DNA of 26,018 nucleotides from Apostichopus californicus. Taxonomy: Eukaryota; Echinodermata; Holothuroidea; Aspidochirotida; Stichopodidae. The notes under the pieces were generated by a model. That model saw nothing but the letters and a program-made list of their open reading frames with translations, did not search any database and was not told the DNA's origin. Made by a program: the position numbers and the translations under genes. Of the stretch, positions 25,114-26,018 are shown piece by piece. The stretch lies in contig JAIPMN010003712.1 in the NCBI GenBank assembly GCA_020650975.1, positions 1-26,018 on the forward strand. Direction: 5' to 3'. Within the stretch, counting starts at the first letter, position 1, and every line of letters begins with the position of its first letter.

Positions 25114-25403
25114 TAGAGATGGCCGCCACCCATACAATGTTCATTTAAACGTTTTCAACACCACTGGACCCCACCCCCTTCCGCTCCCAATTCAAACATT
25201 CGTCGAGGTTCAATTTTAAAGTTACTTTAAATAAGAGAATAAGTTGTATAGTTTTTGATTGGTACTTGACGTTTGAACAAAAATTACCATTATTTGAATT
25301 TTCAGATAGGCTAATAAAAGTGACCCATAATTCCAGTGACTTACGCACACTGTAGTATAATGCGAAGGTCCGGGTGGGGGGGGGGGGAGCAGAGTATTCA
25401 ACC

Positions 25404-25700
25404 AAGTTTCAAGTTTATTCAAGTTTATTAAAATCCAGTATAAATGCTTGAAAGTACATATTTATAAATAGGATATGAAAAACAGTTAAGAGTTATAAAG
25501 CTTGAAATAGCATGTAGTAGGCTATATGTACAAATCAAAAATCAAAAGTTAATAAATGAATTAAAGCAGGTTTTGTGGAACAACACCCTGAATAAATACG
25601 GCAGCACTATAGGCGGAAGAATTTCGTTGGGCAAACCTCCAGGAGCTGTGAGATATGGGAATGATTGATTTGAGGAGAAAAGTCACAAAGTAACCTCAAA
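25404..25700 (-). repeat. Possible minus-strand 3' end of a retroelement or gene
   Basis: On the minus strand the segment ends AATAAACTTGAATAAACTTG and AAACTTGG, a tandem of a 10-base unit containing two AATAAA motifs. This fits a non-LTR retroelement tail or the 3' UTR of a convergent gene. No coding sequence with a known domain is visible in 25450-26018, so neither reading is firm. Confidence 0.35.
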
Positions 25701-26018
25701 AATGCATCCTCTGTGCATAATGCAGTACCACAAATTCTAATATTTTATGTTTAAAAACAAAACAAATGGGCACTGTTTAATTATTATTTTTTTTCCCTTA
25801 TAATTGCTTAGTATTCGATATTAAGGATACTTTTTCACAAAATGGCATTTCGTTAATTATAAAAATGAAAACAAGTTAGTTTTTACGAAAAAAAATTTAA
25901 AAAAGGGGGGGGGATACTTATTATGAAAATTGGCACTGTTGAGCTATTTCGCAAAACTGTTGGGGAGGGGTGGGTGGGGGGGGGGTGGCACGTGTATCCG
26001 TGCTCCCTCTTCATGCTC
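25700..26018. other. Window end, nothing recognised
   Basis: AT-rich with A- and G-runs (25890-25913) and a G-rich tract at 25962-25986. No open frame of interest. Confidence 0.6.

Overview
The window is animal nuclear DNA, AT-rich and dense in introns. It carries the 3' part of one plus-strand gene and about 5 kb of downstream DNA with no gene I can recognise. Fifteen exons between 1 and 20696 join in one open frame of 719 residues plus stop. All have GT/AG borders and compatible phases. The product reads as the C-terminal half of CFAP74, the ASH/HYDIN-type immunoglobulin-fold protein of the central-pair apparatus of motile cilia. The gene begins upstream of base 1. The repeats (tRNA-derived SINEs, short hAT-like elements, a Ginger-like element, a non-LTR RT tail, many minisatellites) suit a marine invertebrate. 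My best guess is an echinoderm-like deuterostome; this is inference from style, not a database match.

Layout. Exons 1-4 (1-2890) encode the end of one ASH-type repeat and most of a second. Exon 5 is a 15-base microexon. Exon 6 (6424-6542) encodes a Lys/Pro-rich linker, and a 131-bp tandem array that copies its splice donor starts at its 3' edge. Exons 7-10 (8403-14852) encode the next beta-sandwich repeat and are split by a 4.45-kb intron. That intron holds a 929-bp Ginger-like element with 91-bp inverted repeats, about 1 kb of GTAC-rich array, an AAT-rich stretch and a 102-bp foldback. Exons 11-15 (15568-20696) complete the protein. An AATAAA follows the stop by about 115 bases.

Intron and flank content. 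Two opposite copies of one tRNA-derived SINE lie at 384-622 (minus) and 16964-17231 (plus). A second, more decayed tRNA-like repeat lies at 9690-9890. Three terminal-inverted-repeat elements of hAT type are present; two keep perfect 8-bp target duplications (663-1061 and 24691-25039). A dispersed palindromic family appears three times (about 1301, 4801, 14216), and its minus strand resembles a decayed hammerhead ribozyme core as found in Penelope-like elements. Two tandem arrays in introns 9 and 11 share sequence although one exon pair separates them.

The most unusual observations are the array-amplified splice donor in intron 6, the in-frame microexon, the short Ginger-like element and the related GTAC arrays. 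I did not find a clearly new multi-gene system; there is a single host gene in a repeat-rich setting.
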